Source: Chryseomonas sp014190935 (GTDB taxonomy: Bacteria; Pseudomonadota; Gammaproteobacteria; Pseudomonadales; Pseudomonadaceae). Taken from it: a DNA stretch of 64,000 nucleotides. How positions within the stretch are numbered: position 1 is the first letter of the stretch; each line of letters starts with the position of its first letter. Made by a program: the position numbers and the translations under genes. Below the pieces are notes generated by a model. The model ran no database searches. It had not been told where the DNA came from and worked only from the letters and a program-made list of their open reading frames with translations. Below are positions 10,501 to 20,312 of this stretch, one piece after another. The stretch is from positions 62,001 through 126,000 of the forward strand of contig NZ_JACHVV010000005.1 of NCBI RefSeq assembly GCF_014190935.1. Direction: 5' to 3'.

Positions 10501-10873
10501 CTTCGGCGTCAATCGCGGCAGCGACCTGGCCCAGGCGCAACAGCTGATCATGCAGGCGGTAAAGGAGAATGCGCGGGTACTGCACGATCCCGAACCCTCG
10601 CTGTTCGTCACCCACTACGGCGCCACCACCCTGGATCACGAACTGCGCATCTACGTCCGGGAACTGGGCGATCGCAGTGCCGCCACCGATGAGCTGATCC
10701 GCCGGGTCGACCAGTTGCTGCGCGAGGCCGGCATCAACCTGCTGTCGACGCCGCAGATGGAAATCACCCTGAAGAATCGACACGGAGCGGAGAAACAACT
10801 GGGTAAAAAGTCTCTCCTACCTGAAGGGGATGCCCAGCAGGAGGCCGAGGATCCCAAGCCATCCAAGGCCTGA
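7529..10873 (+). CDS. MscK/KefA-type large mechanosensitive channel
   Basis: The 1114-residue protein begins with a signal peptide (ALCGCLFTLPAVAQ). A long, glutamine-rich coiled-coil periplasmic domain reaches to about 480, then come about ten transmembrane segments. An MscS-type pore and cytosolic domain lies at the C terminus (about 880-1090), with the hallmarks GLGFGLQEIFGNFISG and FERPVRVGD and VVPNKTF. Members of this family release solutes on hypo-osmotic shock. No clear Shine-Dalgarno precedes ATG 7529. The tail after the MscS fold is short and charged. It is the counterpart of the channel gene beside nhaP2 in P. aeruginosa. Confidence 0.93.
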   Translation: MHRLSALLRAAALCGCLFTLPAVAQDSGPPDAQQVQQSLNGLADRKLPAPEQSAAQDSLQQTLKLLDQRDQYVKQLADLRQQLAQAPQQIKDAQRQLARLRAEPIKPAEQRYAGATPQALEQRLSETSLALNSVQDDLNAANSLVINAQTRPERAQVDIANLQTRLQQIADLLKTGRENAKPLTAERRGQLLAEQATANAQIQLLRQELGGNSVLQDLGAIRRELFTEQVKRYEQETLDLQTLISGKRRQQSEKTLAEASRESEKTAGDDVLSQETGLNLQLSDYLLRATDRLNDLNRRNLESRQQLDQLKQTSENMEQQIGVLKGSVLLSKLLYQQRAALPSVKVNKDLTDDIADLRLYQFELNQQRAQIANPEGYVDTLLAQQPPEKATPQLRQQLLDLLKTRSALQERLNTELNALLSESIDLQLNQNQLRSTITSLRSTLDEQMFWIPSNKPLDWNWVKTAPRKLLQQLRDVPWGSSLHELYVGLAERPLLLLPLVLAFATLIWQRPRLYGRVNKLNQDIGHYQRDSQLHTPQAILLTILLGLPASLVLWLGGVALEGDERGVNAAIGAALLEIAAGWLVFYTVYRLLASGGVAETHFRWARPQAQSLRRLVRRVGLLALALMAVVAIAERQLAGLADDVLGILIVLVAYASLAWMLGRSLLNATARERLPFFRLLLGLMITAIPAVLFFAVLFGYYYTALKLTDRLVDTLYVLMAWIILEATLARGLSVAARRLAYQRAIQKRQAQQEDAEGVEVVQEPTLDMEQVNQQSSRLLRLTLLLAFLGVLYLVWADVVAVFSYLDNVTLYQYTSGTGAAATQVPLTLRVFIIALVIAGLTVALARNLPGLLEVLVLSRLNLAQGSAYATTTLLSYVIVGFGTVTTLATLGVSWDKLQWLATALSVGLGFGLQEIFGNFISGLIILFERPVRVGDLITIGNVTGTVNKIRIRATHITDADRKSVVVPNKTFVTSQLINWTLTDTVTRIVLTFGVNRGSDLAQAQQLIMQAVKENARVLHDPEPSLFVTHYGATTLDHELRIYVRELGDRSAATDELIRRVDQLLREAGINLLSTPQMEITLKNRHGAEKQLGKKSLLPEGDAQQEAEDPKPSKA

Positions 10874-10903
10874 CGGCCCCTGCGCGGATAATTCGGGAGA
10901 CCC

Positions 10904-12364
10904 ATGAAACAGCTGCTCGACCTGACCTTCGACAACAGATTCGCCCGCCTGGGCGATGACTTCTCCACCCGTATCGACCCCCGGCCGCTGGACGATCCGC
11001 GGCTGGTGGTCGCCTCGCCCGCCGCCCTGGCCCTGCTGGACCTGGATCCGGCGGTGGCCGAGACGCCCGAATTCACCCAGGTGTTCGCCGGCGCCCAGCT
11101 CTGGGACAGCGCCGAGCCTCGCGCCATGGTCTATTCCGGCCATCAGTTCGGCTCCTACAACCCCCGCCTCGGCGATGGCCGCGGCCTGTTGCTGGGCGAG
11201 GCGGTCAACGACCGCGGCGAGCACTGGGACCTGCACCTCAAGGGCGCCGGCCTGACACCCTTCTCGCGCATGGGCGATGGCCGCGCCGTGCTGCGCTCCT
11301 CCATCCGCGAATTCCTCGCTTCCGAGGCCCTGCACGCCCTGGGCATCCCGACCACCCGCGCCCTGTGCGTGATCGGCTCCGCCACCCAGGTGGTGCGCGA
11401 GCGGCTGGAGACCGGCGCCACCCTGCTGCGCATGGCGCCCAGCCACGTGCGCTTCGGCCATTTCGAATACTTCTACTACACCCGCCAGCATCAACTGCTG
11501 GAGCAGCTGGGCGAACACGTCCTGAACGCGCACTTCCCCGAGTTGCTCGCGAGCCCCGATCCCTGGGCGGCGCTGTTTCGCGAGGTGGTGGAGCGCAACG
11601 CCCGGCTGATCGCCTACTGGCAGGCCTATGGCTTCTGCCACGGGGTGATGAACACCGACAACTTCTCGATCCTGGGTCTCACCTTCGATTTTGGCCCCTT
11701 CGCCTTTCTCGACGACTTCGACGCCCAGTTCATCTGCAATCACTCCGATCACACGGGACGCTACTCCTACAGCAACCAGGTGCCCATCGCCCACTGGAAC
11801 CTGGCGGCCCTGGCCCAGGCGCTGACGCCCAAGGTGGCGGTGGCGACGCTGCAGGAGAGCATCGCCCTCTTCCTGCCGCTGTACCAGGCGCACTATCTCG
11901 ACCTGATGCGCCGTCGGCTGGGGCTGCAGGACGCCCGGGACGAAGACCAGGAGCTGGTCGAGCGCCTGCTGGCCCTGATGCAGCAGGGCGGCGTGGACTA
12001 TCACCTGTTCTTCCGTCACCTGGGCGAAGACGAACCCGCCGCGGCGCTGGCCCGGGTGCGCGAGGACTTCATCGACCTGCGCGGTTTCGACGACTGGAGC
12101 CAGGCCTATCGCGCCCGCCTGGATGCCGAGGGCGGCGCGGCGACCGAGCGCACCACCCGCATGAGCGCGGTCAATCCGCTGTTCGTGCTGCGCAACTACC
12201 TGGCCCAGCAGGCGATCGAGCAGGCCGAAGCGGGCGACTACCGCGAGGTGCGCCTGCTGCACGAGGTGCTGTCACGCCCCTTCGAGGCCCAGCCGGGACG
12301 CGAGCGCTTCGCCCTGCGGCCGCCGGACTGGGGCAAGCACCTGGAGATCAGCTGCTCGTCCTGA
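10904..12364 (+). CDS. selO: Protein adenylyltransferase SelO (YdiU)
   Basis: The 486-residue pseudokinase-fold enzyme has family signatures VYSGHQFGSYNPRLGDGRG, LKGAGLTPFSR and HGVMNTDN. SelO transfers AMP rather than phosphate to Ser/Thr/Tyr of redox proteins. The sequence ends in I-S-C-S-S; Cys484, third from the end, is where eukaryotic SelO has selenocysteine. ATG 10904 follows GGGAGA, 30 bases after the channel gene on the same strand. Confidence 0.96.
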   Translation: MKQLLDLTFDNRFARLGDDFSTRIDPRPLDDPRLVVASPAALALLDLDPAVAETPEFTQVFAGAQLWDSAEPRAMVYSGHQFGSYNPRLGDGRGLLLGEAVNDRGEHWDLHLKGAGLTPFSRMGDGRAVLRSSIREFLASEALHALGIPTTRALCVIGSATQVVRERLETGATLLRMAPSHVRFGHFEYFYYTRQHQLLEQLGEHVLNAHFPELLASPDPWAALFREVVERNARLIAYWQAYGFCHGVMNTDNFSILGLTFDFGPFAFLDDFDAQFICNHSDHTGRYSYSNQVPIAHWNLAALAQALTPKVAVATLQESIALFLPLYQAHYLDLMRRRLGLQDARDEDQELVERLLALMQQGGVDYHLFFRHLGEDEPAAALARVREDFIDLRGFDDWSQAYRARLDAEGGAATERTTRMSAVNPLFVLRNYLAQQAIEQAEAGDYREVRLLHEVLSRPFEAQPGRERFALRPPDWGKHLEISCSS

Positions 12365-12391
12365 GGTCCGGTCCCGGCAAGGCGCCCGAGC

Positions 12392-13591
12392 TCAGGCGCC
12401 GTTGACCTGGAAGACGTGCCGCAGATAGTGCAGGAAGTCCGGTTCGCCGCCCTGGGCCTTGCCCGGGGCGTCGGAGATCTTGGCCACCGGCTGGCCGTTG
12501 CAGCGGCTCATCTTGAGCACCATGTTCATCGGCTGCACCCCCGGGATGTCGCAGGTGAAGTGGGTGCCGATGCCGAAGCTGACGTTGATCCGCTCGCGCA
12601 GGGCGCGAAACAGCGCCAGGGCCTTTTCCAGATTGAGCGAATCGGAAAACACCAGGGTCTTGGTCAGGGGATCTATGCCCAGCTGCTGGTAATGGGCGAT
12701 GGCCTTTTCCGCCCACTGCAGGGGATCGCCGCTGTCATGGCGCAGGCCGTCGAACAGCTTGGCGAAGTAGAGATCGAAATCGCGCAGGAAGGCATCCATG
12801 GTGATGGTGTCGGTCAGGGCGATGCCGAGTTGACCACGATATTCGCGCACCCAGCAGTCGAGGGCGGAGATCTGGCTGTCGATCAGCCGCGGACCCAGTT
12901 GCTGGTGCGCCATCAGCCACTCGTGGGCCATGGTGCCCAGGGGCGCGACGTCCAGCTTCCAGGCCAGGTGCACGTTGCTGGTGCCGACGAAGCGACCGGG
13001 GAAGTCGTCCCTCAGGCTGCGCACCACCATCTCCTGCACCCCGTAGGAGAAGCGCCGCCGCGTGCCGAAGTCGGCCATCTTGAACTCGGCCAGTTCGTCG
13101 GCGCCCGCCTCCCGTGCCAGCCAGTCGAACTTGCGATAGAGCTGATCCCGCGCCACCTGCAGCGGCAGATCGGCATGGCGCTGGCGATTGCGCACCTCGC
13201 TGATCAGCGCCAGGATCGGCACCTCGAAAAGGATCAGGTGCAACCAGGGGCCTTTCAGGGTCAGGGTGAAGCGCCCTTCTTCCTCGCCCAGGAACACATA
13301 GGAGGGATTGAAACGAAACAGCCGCAAAAAGCGGATGAAATCCGGGGTGATGAAGGGGATGCGCTCGAGAAAGGCCAGCTGACTGTCACTGATGGCGACA
13401 TCGGCGAGGGCATCGATCTCGGCCTGGATGGCCGCGTGATAGGGCCGCAGGTCTTCGTCGTTGCGGCAGCGAAAAGCCCACTCGACTTCCGCATTGGGAT
13501 AGTTGTGCAGGACGGCCTGCATCATGGTGAGCTTGTAGAAGTCGGTGTCCAGCAGGCTCTGCACGGCCTGCTCGGAAAAACTATCGGCCAT
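12392..13591 (-). CDS. pncB: Nicotinate phosphoribosyltransferase
   Basis: The protein (399 residues from the second of two adjacent ATGs) has SLLDTDFYKLTMMQAVLH at its N terminus, ADFGTRRRFSYG, GTSNVHLA and HDSGDPLQWAEKA, all PncB signatures. It forms nicotinate mononucleotide from nicotinate and PRPP for NAD salvage. The gene is convergent with selO. Gene order (pncB, small ORF, inaA, methyltransferase, colS, colR) is that of PAO1 pncB2 (PA4376), not of pncB1 beside nadE. Confidence 0.96.
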   Translation of the reverse strand: MADSFSEQAVQSLLDTDFYKLTMMQAVLHNYPNAEVEWAFRCRNDEDLRPYHAAIQAEIDALADVAISDSQLAFLERIPFITPDFIRFLRLFRFNPSYVFLGEEEGRFTLTLKGPWLHLILFEVPILALISEVRNRQRHADLPLQVARDQLYRKFDWLAREAGADELAEFKMADFGTRRRFSYGVQEMVVRSLRDDFPGRFVGTSNVHLAWKLDVAPLGTMAHEWLMAHQQLGPRLIDSQISALDCWVREYRGQLGIALTDTITMDAFLRDFDLYFAKLFDGLRHDSGDPLQWAEKAIAHYQQLGIDPLTKTLVFSDSLNLEKALALFRALRERINVSFGIGTHFTCDIPGVQPMNMVLKMSRCNGQPVAKISDAPGKAQGGEPDFLHYLRHVFQVNGA

Positions 13592-13677
13592 CATCGGCGG
13601 GGGCTCGGCAGCTAGAAGTCAGACGACAGGATGCCCAACTTGCCGAGGAAGCGAAAGGCGCTTGAGCGCCCGAGGGG

Positions 13678-13896
13678 CTAGCGGTTGTGGGTCTGGGTCA
13701 TGCCGAAGAGAAACAGCAGCAGGTCCTGGCTACCGGTGCTGGAGGTGGTCAGGCTGCGAGCCACCGGCGTCTGGCAATACTCGAGGCCTTCACTGCCGAC
13801 CACTACCGCCGCCGGCCGCAGCCAGCTCGCATAGGCAAACGTGGTGACCGCGCAGAAAGCCGCAATCAGCAAACCTCGAGTAATTTGTGAAGTCAT
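13678..13896 (-). CDS. Small secreted or membrane-anchored protein, unknown function
   Basis: The 72-residue protein has a hydrophobic N terminus (GLLIAAFCAVTTFAYA) that is a signal peptide or anchor, then about 50 residues with GSEGLEYCQTPVARS and a Phe-Leu-rich end. Its ATG overlaps the inaA stop codon (ATGA at 13896-13893), so it is translationally coupled to inaA. The same position holds a small hypothetical gene in P. aeruginosa (PA4377 by my recollection). Coupling to a ColR-regulated LPS gene suggests an envelope role, but this is inference. Confidence 0.75.
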   Translation of the reverse strand: MTSQITRGLLIAAFCAVTTFAYASWLRPAAVVVGSEGLEYCQTPVARSLTTSSTGSQDLLLFLFGMTQTHNR

Positions 13897-14591
13897 GGCT
13901 CTAACCCTCTGATCTTCCGTCCCAACGCCTGTTGGTAAACGTAGAGGAGAGTTCGCCACTGCGCAGCATTCCACGACGAATGGCGGCGTAATTGCAGCAT
14001 ATCCCGACGGGCGGCCGTGTCTATGCCGATACGCTGGCGACATTTCTCCAGATCGAGCAGGGCGACGGAGAATTCCTTACCCTGAGGGCCGACGCGTTCG
14101 GCCACGAAGATGTGCTTGGGATAGAGGCAACCGTGTTGCCAGCGGTGCCGGTGCATGCGCGCCAGCACTTCGCCCAGGGTGGCCAGGAAACGCTCGTGCT
14201 CGGCTTCGCTGAGGTGCTGGCCGCCACCTTCGGCGTACCACTGATCGAGGTCCTGATAGCCTTCCAGAGCGGCGCTCACCAGCAGCGCGCGCCAGCCGCC
14301 CTGGGCATGCCGGGCATCGCAGAACAGCAATTCGGGCACCTGGATGCCCAGGTCGCGAAAGGCGATCAGCGCATCGCGCTCGCGCAGGGCGGTGGGACGC
14401 CCCAGGGGATGCCGCAGGCTGCGATAGAGATGGCCGACCTGGCGCTTGACGTAGGCCAGGGTACCGTCGGGAAGCTGCAGGCGCTGGACACCGCTCTCGC
14501 CACCGCGGCGGACGTTGGGGGCTTCCACCCAGTCACCCGCGGTGTTCCACCAGCGATCGAAACGCTCTTCGCCTTGCGTTACGGCTCCCAT
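13893..14591 (-). CDS. inaA: InaA/WapQ-like lipopolysaccharide kinase
   Basis: The 232-residue protein has a WaaP/Kdo-kinase fold: VKRQ (ATP lysine region), the catalytic-loop-like HGCLYPKHIF and the metal motif LLDLEKC. Proteins of this family phosphorylate inner-core LPS sugars on the cytosolic face. In fluorescent pseudomonads the wapQ/inaA-type gene lies next to colRS and is controlled by ColR. The stop codon overlaps the start of the next small gene, and the methyltransferase gene lies 27 bases upstream in the same direction. Confidence 0.9.
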   Translation of the reverse strand: MGAVTQGEERFDRWWNTAGDWVEAPNVRRGGESGVQRLQLPDGTLAYVKRQVGHLYRSLRHPLGRPTALRERDALIAFRDLGIQVPELLFCDARHAQGGWRALLVSAALEGYQDLDQWYAEGGGQHLSEAEHERFLATLGEVLARMHRHRWQHGCLYPKHIFVAERVGPQGKEFSVALLDLEKCRQRIGIDTAARRDMLQLRRHSSWNAAQWRTLLYVYQQALGRKIRGLEP

Positions 14592-14618
14592 CAGCTGCCT
14601 CTCTTATTCTGAATAGCG

Positions 14619-15305
14619 TCAATTGGCCTTGCGCAGGACATAGACCCGCCACATGGCATAGCCCGGCAGGAAATCCAGGGCGCGGTCGACGACGAAGCCG
14701 GCCTGGGCGACCTCCGCCTCGAACTGGCTGCGCTCGACGATGAATCTGTTCTGGTAACCGCCACGGTCGCGGCCCCGGGCCTTGCGGCGGCGCTCCAGCG
14801 CCTGACGCCGCCAGGCCTTGAAGTTGCCGTCCACCCACAGCGACAGGATGACGCTGTCGCGGGTCACCCGGTGGAACTCCTGCAGCAGTGCCAGCCGGTC
14901 CGCCGATTCGCCCACGTGGTGAAACAGGCGCATACAGAAAATGCAATCTACAGAATTGTCGGACAGGTCGATAGCGAAAGCCGACGTCTGTAGCGTCTTC
15001 ACCCGGGCCACGACGTCCGCGGGCTGCTGTTCACGGGCGGTGGCCAGCATGTTTTCCGAATAATCGGCGCCGATGATCAGGCGATTGCGCTTTTCCGCCA
15101 GCAAGGGCCAGAAGCGCCCTGCCCCACTGGGCAGATCCAGCACCAGATTGGGCTGGCCGGCGATGTTCAGGGCCTGCCGCGCCAGTTGCTGGTCGCGCCA
15201 GTTGGACAGACGCCGGGCCAGACCGTCCTGATGCTTGAGGTAATACTGGCGGGCGTGGTCGGCGTCGTACTTTTGCGAAAAGGGCAGGTCGATAGGCGCT
15301 TTCAC
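14619..15305 (-). CDS. SAM-dependent methyltransferase of the ColR-regulated operon
   Basis: The 228-residue class I methyltransferase has motif I VLDLPSGAGRFWPLL, the acidic loop GADYSENML and FCMRLFHHV. I start it at GTG 15305, with an AGGAG about nine bases upstream; the frame is open further upstream without a better signal. Its place between colS and inaA matches the methyltransferase gene (orf222/warA-like) described beside wapQ in P. fluorescens and P. putida. The substrate is unknown; an envelope component is a guess from context. Confidence 0.88.
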   Translation of the reverse strand: MKAPIDLPFSQKYDADHARQYYLKHQDGLARRLSNWRDQQLARQALNIAGQPNLVLDLPSGAGRFWPLLAEKRNRLIIGADYSENMLATAREQQPADVVARVKTLQTSAFAIDLSDNSVDCIFCMRLFHHVGESADRLALLQEFHRVTRDSVILSLWVDGNFKAWRRQALERRRKARGRDRGGYQNRFIVERSQFEAEVAQAGFVVDRALDFLPGYAMWRVYVLRKAN

Positions 15306-15379
15306 GGAGGTGGCTCCTGAGGGAGTGGAGAAGTGCCGCCACCCTACCCAGGCCGCTGTCAAACCCCGGTCAAGCCTTT

Positions 15380-15394
15380 GTGAAATTTCTGTAA
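15380..15394 (-). promoter_or_regulatory. Candidate ColR-binding site upstream of the methyltransferase-inaA operon
   Basis: On the minus strand the sequence reads TTACAGAAATTTCAC, in the 91-base gap between colS and the methyltransferase. It loosely resembles the T-rich, TTTCAC-ending ColR box I remember for P. putida. The match is by memory and imperfect. Confidence 0.35.
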
Positions 15395-15396
15395 CC

Positions 15397-16686
15397 TCAG
15401 TCCGCTAGTCTGTCGCTGCCGAGCGCTATCTCGAAGCGGCAACCTCCTGCGGCGCTGTCACCCAGGGTCACGTGCCAGCCCTGCAGCTGGCAGATCCTGC
15501 GCACCAGCGACAGGCCCAGTCCGAGGCCCTCGCCACGTCCCTCGGCGCCCCGCACGAAGGGCTGGAACATCGCCTCGCGCTGCTCCTCGGGAATGCCGAC
15601 ACCGCTGTCCTCCACCGCGAAGCCTGCCGTCCCGACGTGCAGGCCGATGTAACCCCGCTCGGTGTAATGCAGCGCGTTGCGCAGCAGATTGCTCATCACC
15701 GAGCGCAGAAAGGGTTCGTGCCAAAGCGCCTGATCGGCTCCCGGCGCCACGTTCAGCCGCCACTGCAGGCCCTTGGCTTCCACCGCCGCCTGCCACTCCT
15801 GGGTCTGCCGCCGTGCCACGTCGGCCAGACTGGCCCGCGGAGCCTGGGTGTCGTTGTCGCCCTGGTTGCGCGCCAGGGCCAGAAAGGTCTGCACCAGCTC
15901 CTGCATCTCCCGCGCCGCACGGGTCATCCGCTCCAGCGGACCCTTCGCCCGCGGCGGCAGATCCGGCGTGGCCTCGAGCAATTCGCAGGAGGAATTGATC
16001 ACCATCAGCGGGGTACGCAATTCGTGGCTGACGTCGCTGGTGAACAGCCGCTCCCGCGCCAGGGCAGCACGCAGGCGCTCCAGCGCATCGTCGAAGGCCC
16101 CGGCCAGCTCGCCGACCTCGTCCTTGGCATAGTCCGGCGCCAGCGGCGGCGTCACATCCAGCAGCTGATCACGCCGGCGTACCTGACGCGCCAGGCGTAC
16201 CACCGGGGCGATCACCCGCCGCGCCAGCGCCCAGCCCAGCAGCCAGGCCAGGGCCACGCTGATCAGGAAGCCGACCAGCACCACCTTGTAGAGCAGGCGT
16301 TCGCGCGCCTCGAAATCGCTCTGGTTCTGCAGCAGGACGAAGTGATTGCCCTCCAGCTCGGCCACATAGGCATAGAAATACTGCTGGTCCTCTTCCACCT
16401 CGCTGAAGCCGGCCGGCAGCTCGCGCAGGTGCGCCGGCAGCTGTGCCACCTCGGCGAGGGGCACGAAATACAGGCGCATGTCCGGGTCCAGCACCGGCTG
16501 GCCGCCGCGCTTCATGTCGCGCTGCACCATGCGCTCCAGTTCATTGTGCAGATCGGTGGAGATCAGGCGTTCCTCGACCGTATGCACCGCGGCGACGATC
16601 CCCAGGGCAAAGACGCCACCCACCAGAAAGGTCATCAGCACGAAGGCGATGACGATCCGCCGCGACAGGCTCAGGTGATATTCCAT
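15397..16686 (-). CDS. colS: Sensor histidine kinase ColS
   Basis: The 429-residue kinase has TM1 (about 12-34), a short periplasmic domain (about 35-140), TM2 and HAMP, then HisKA (SDVSHELRTP) and HATPase_c ending GEGLGLGLSLV. The periplasmic domain contains the ExxE triad region SEVEED (Glu96 and Glu99), like the metal-sensing motif reported for P. putida ColS (zinc, ferric iron). ATG 16686 lies two bases past the colR stop codon, so the two are co-translated. I rejected a 47-codon N-terminal extension because it overlaps colR. Confidence 0.93.
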   Translation of the reverse strand: MEYHLSLSRRIVIAFVLMTFLVGGVFALGIVAAVHTVEERLISTDLHNELERMVQRDMKRGGQPVLDPDMRLYFVPLAEVAQLPAHLRELPAGFSEVEEDQQYFYAYVAELEGNHFVLLQNQSDFEARERLLYKVVLVGFLISVALAWLLGWALARRVIAPVVRLARQVRRRDQLLDVTPPLAPDYAKDEVGELAGAFDDALERLRAALARERLFTSDVSHELRTPLMVINSSCELLEATPDLPPRAKGPLERMTRAAREMQELVQTFLALARNQGDNDTQAPRASLADVARRQTQEWQAAVEAKGLQWRLNVAPGADQALWHEPFLRSVMSNLLRNALHYTERGYIGLHVGTAGFAVEDSGVGIPEEQREAMFQPFVRGAEGRGEGLGLGLSLVRRICQLQGWHVTLGDSAAGGCRFEIALGSDRLAD

Positions 16687-16688
16687 GG

Positions 16689-17363
16689 CTAGTCCTGCTC
16701 GACCAGTTTGTAGCCCACGCCGTGAATGGTACGCAGCAGCGGCTGCTCGAAGGGCTTGTCGATCACCTGACGCAACTGGTGGACGTGGCTGCGCAGGCTG
16801 TCGCTGTCGGGGTAGTCCTCGCCCCATACCGCTTCCTCCAGCACCTCGCGCCGCACCACGTGGGGCGACTTCTGCATCAGCAGGGCGAGAATCTTGAGGC
16901 CGATGGGATTGAGCTTGAGCGGTTTGCCGGCGCGACTGACCTCCAGGGTGTCGAGGTCATAGCTGAGATCGGCGACCTGCAGCTGACGGCGCCCGCCGCC
17001 CTTGGCCCGGCGCATCACCGCCTCGACGCGAGCGGCCAGTTCGGACAGGGCGAAGGGCTTGACCAGATAGTCGTCGGCGCCGGAGCGAAAGCCTTCCAGG
17101 CGATCATCGAGCTGATCGCGGGCGGTGAGCATGATCACCGGGGTATCGCGGCGGGCATCCTGGCGCAGTCGCTGGCAGAGGGTATAGCCATCGATGCCGG
17201 GCAGCATGATGTCGAGGATCAGCAGGTCATAGTGCTCGGTCGCGGCCAGGTGCAGGCCGGACAGCCCATCCTGGGCGCAATCCACGCTGTAGCCCTTGAG
17301 GCTGAGGTAGTCCAGCAGATTGCTGAGGATGTCGCGGTTGTCTTCCACCACCAGGATACGCAT
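16689..17363 (-). CDS. colR: Response regulator ColR
   Basis: The 224-residue OmpR/PhoB-type regulator has phospho-acceptor Asp51 (LLILDIMLPG), the switch LTARD, Lys in VKPF and a winged-helix output domain ending TIHGVGYKLV. It is the first gene of the colRS operon. ColRS maintains outer-membrane integrity and metal tolerance and drives the neighbouring methyltransferase-inaA operon in other pseudomonads. Confidence 0.93.
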   Translation of the reverse strand: MRILVVEDNRDILSNLLDYLSLKGYSVDCAQDGLSGLHLAATEHYDLLILDIMLPGIDGYTLCQRLRQDARRDTPVIMLTARDQLDDRLEGFRSGADDYLVKPFALSELAARVEAVMRRAKGGGRRQLQVADLSYDLDTLEVSRAGKPLKLNPIGLKILALLMQKSPHVVRREVLEEAVWGEDYPDSDSLRSHVHQLRQVIDKPFEQPLLRTIHGVGYKLVEQD

Positions 17364-17474
17364 GTCGCTGACCTCTTGCCCGAGCCCACCGGGGGCCTCG
17401 TTGTCGTCTGTTCGGCACAGAGCCTAACCGGCCCCGACGACCTCGGCCAGCGCCGGGCGGGCCGGAAGCCGGCC

Positions 17475-17511
17475 ATAAAAAACCCCGGTGTCCGCGAGGA
17501 GCACCGGGGTT
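17475..17511 (-). terminator. Intrinsic terminator of groEL
   Basis: AACCCCGGTG (17481-17490) and CACCGGGGTT (17502-17511) form a perfect 10-bp stem. Read on the minus strand the stem is followed by a T run (the A run at about 17476-17482 on the plus strand). It sits 29 bases after groEL. Confidence 0.92.
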
Positions 17512-17539
17512 GGGCTCGGCCCGGAGGCCGGAGCGGTTG

Positions 17540-19180
<1,641 letters not shown>

Positions 19181-19219
19181 GTTCTGTTTCCTCTAAGAAA
19201 TTCGAAAAGTGAGCGGGGA

Positions 19220-19513
19220 TCAGCCTTCGATGACGGCCAGGATTTCGGACTCAGCCATCACCAGCAGTTCTTCGCCATCGACCTTGATGGCGTTGCTGCC
19301 GGAATAGGGACCGAAAACCACCTTGTCACCCACTTTCACCGCCGGGGCACGGACGTCGCCGTTGTCCAGCACGCGTCCAGTGCCTACGGCAACCACTTCA
19401 CCGCGGTTCGGCTTTTCGGCAGCCGAGCCCGGCAGCACGATGCCGCCAGCGGATTTGGTCTCTTCTTCGCTGCGACGAATCACAACGCGATCATGCAGAG
19501 GACGAAGCGCCAT
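19220..19513 (-). CDS. groES: Co-chaperonin GroES
   Basis: The 97-residue lid protein starts MALRPLHDRVVIRR and has the mobile loop ETKSAGGIVLPGSA. ATG 19513 follows GGAG. An in-frame extension of 57 codons upstream is the untranslated leader. It is the first gene of the heat-shock operon groESL. Confidence 0.99.
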   Translation of the reverse strand: MALRPLHDRVVIRRSEEETKSAGGIVLPGSAAEKPNRGEVVAVGTGRVLDNGDVRAPAVKVGDKVVFGPYSGSNAIKVDGEELLVMAESEILAVIEG

Positions 19514-19657
19514 TGTCGTATCTCCCAAAGTTCTAAGTGTTTCCAGCGCCGATGACTGCATCGGCAGTTTGTTTTTACCGGCTGCGCCGGGTGCGCCCCG
19601 TGCATGACAGGACGCGAAACCTGCTCGCCTTGCGGCGACAACCTTGCGGTGTCCGCT

Positions 19658-19687
19658 ACATGAGGTTGTCGCCAGGCATTTCAAGGG
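19658..19687 (-). promoter_or_regulatory. Sigma-32 (heat-shock) type promoter of groESL
   Basis: On the minus strand CCCTTGAA (19687-19680) is followed after 14 bases by CCTCATGT (19665-19658). This is close to the RpoH consensus CCCTTGAA-N13-17-CCCCATNT. It lies about 145 bases before groES. No CIRCE inverted repeat was seen. Confidence 0.85.
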
Positions 19688-19702
19688 CGGAAGGCAAAAT
19701 TT

Positions 19703-20161
19703 TTAGCGCTTTTGCTCGTCACGGTGCACCACTTCACCCTCGATCACCTCGGGGCGATGGGGTGCGCCCTGACCGGGGCCCGGCTGATAGCCCTGGGCAC
19801 CGGGGTTGCGCCGGGTCACCCGGCCGATCACCGCGCCCAGCAGGGCCTTGCGGGTCACCGGCAGGAGGCAGACGAGCGCCAGGACGTCGCTGATGAAGCC
19901 CGGGAAGATCAGCAGGGCACCGGCGATCGCCAGGGTCAGGCCCTGGATGACTTCCTGCTCGGGCATCTGCCCCTGGGCCAGCCGCATGCGGATGCGCCAG
20001 AGGGTGGTGAAGCCGGCGACGCGCAGCAGGGCGACGCCGACCAGAAAGCTCAGCAGCAGCAGGGCGAAGGTGGCGAGCACGCCGATTTCGCTGCCGATCT
20101 TGATGAGTACGGCCAGTTCCACAAAGGGGAACAGCAAGAAGAGTAAGGCGGTCACGCGCAT
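19703..20161 (-). CDS. fxsA: FxsA-family membrane protein
   Basis: The 152-residue protein has three or four hydrophobic segments and the FxsA hallmarks LLFLLFPFVELAVLI and LIFPGFISDVLAL. The C-terminal 40 residues are polar and Pro/Gly-rich. E. coli FxsA interferes with F-plasmid exclusion of phage T7; its native role is unclear. It is just upstream of groES in the same orientation, as in other pseudomonads. Confidence 0.93.
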   Translation of the reverse strand: MRVTALLFLLFPFVELAVLIKIGSEIGVLATFALLLLSFLVGVALLRVAGFTTLWRIRMRLAQGQMPEQEVIQGLTLAIAGALLIFPGFISDVLALVCLLPVTRKALLGAVIGRVTRRNPGAQGYQPGPGQGAPHRPEVIEGEVVHRDEQKR

Positions 20162-20255
20162 CTCAGGTCCTTCACGGTAGAAACCGGTTGAAAGACAGGA
20201 GATGGAGGCGGTCGAGCCGATTTCAAGGTGGGCAGCCGGCGCCCGGCAGAAACGA

Positions 20256-20280
20256 CAAGGCCGCGAAAGTCGCGGCCTTG
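20256..20280 (-). terminator. Hairpin terminator of the DUF481 gene
   Basis: CAAGGCCGCGA and TCGCGGCCTTG form an 11-bp perfect stem with a three-base loop, 33 bases past the stop codon at 20313. A long T run is lacking. Confidence 0.75.
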
Positions 20281-20312
20281 AGGGTGTTGCGGAGGTTCAG
20301 GGAAACATCGGG

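Noticed and set aside
7427..10798. An 1123-codon minus-strand open frame opposite the mechanosensitive channel
   Set aside because: It mirrors the third-position GC bias of the channel gene; no domain or start signal supports it.
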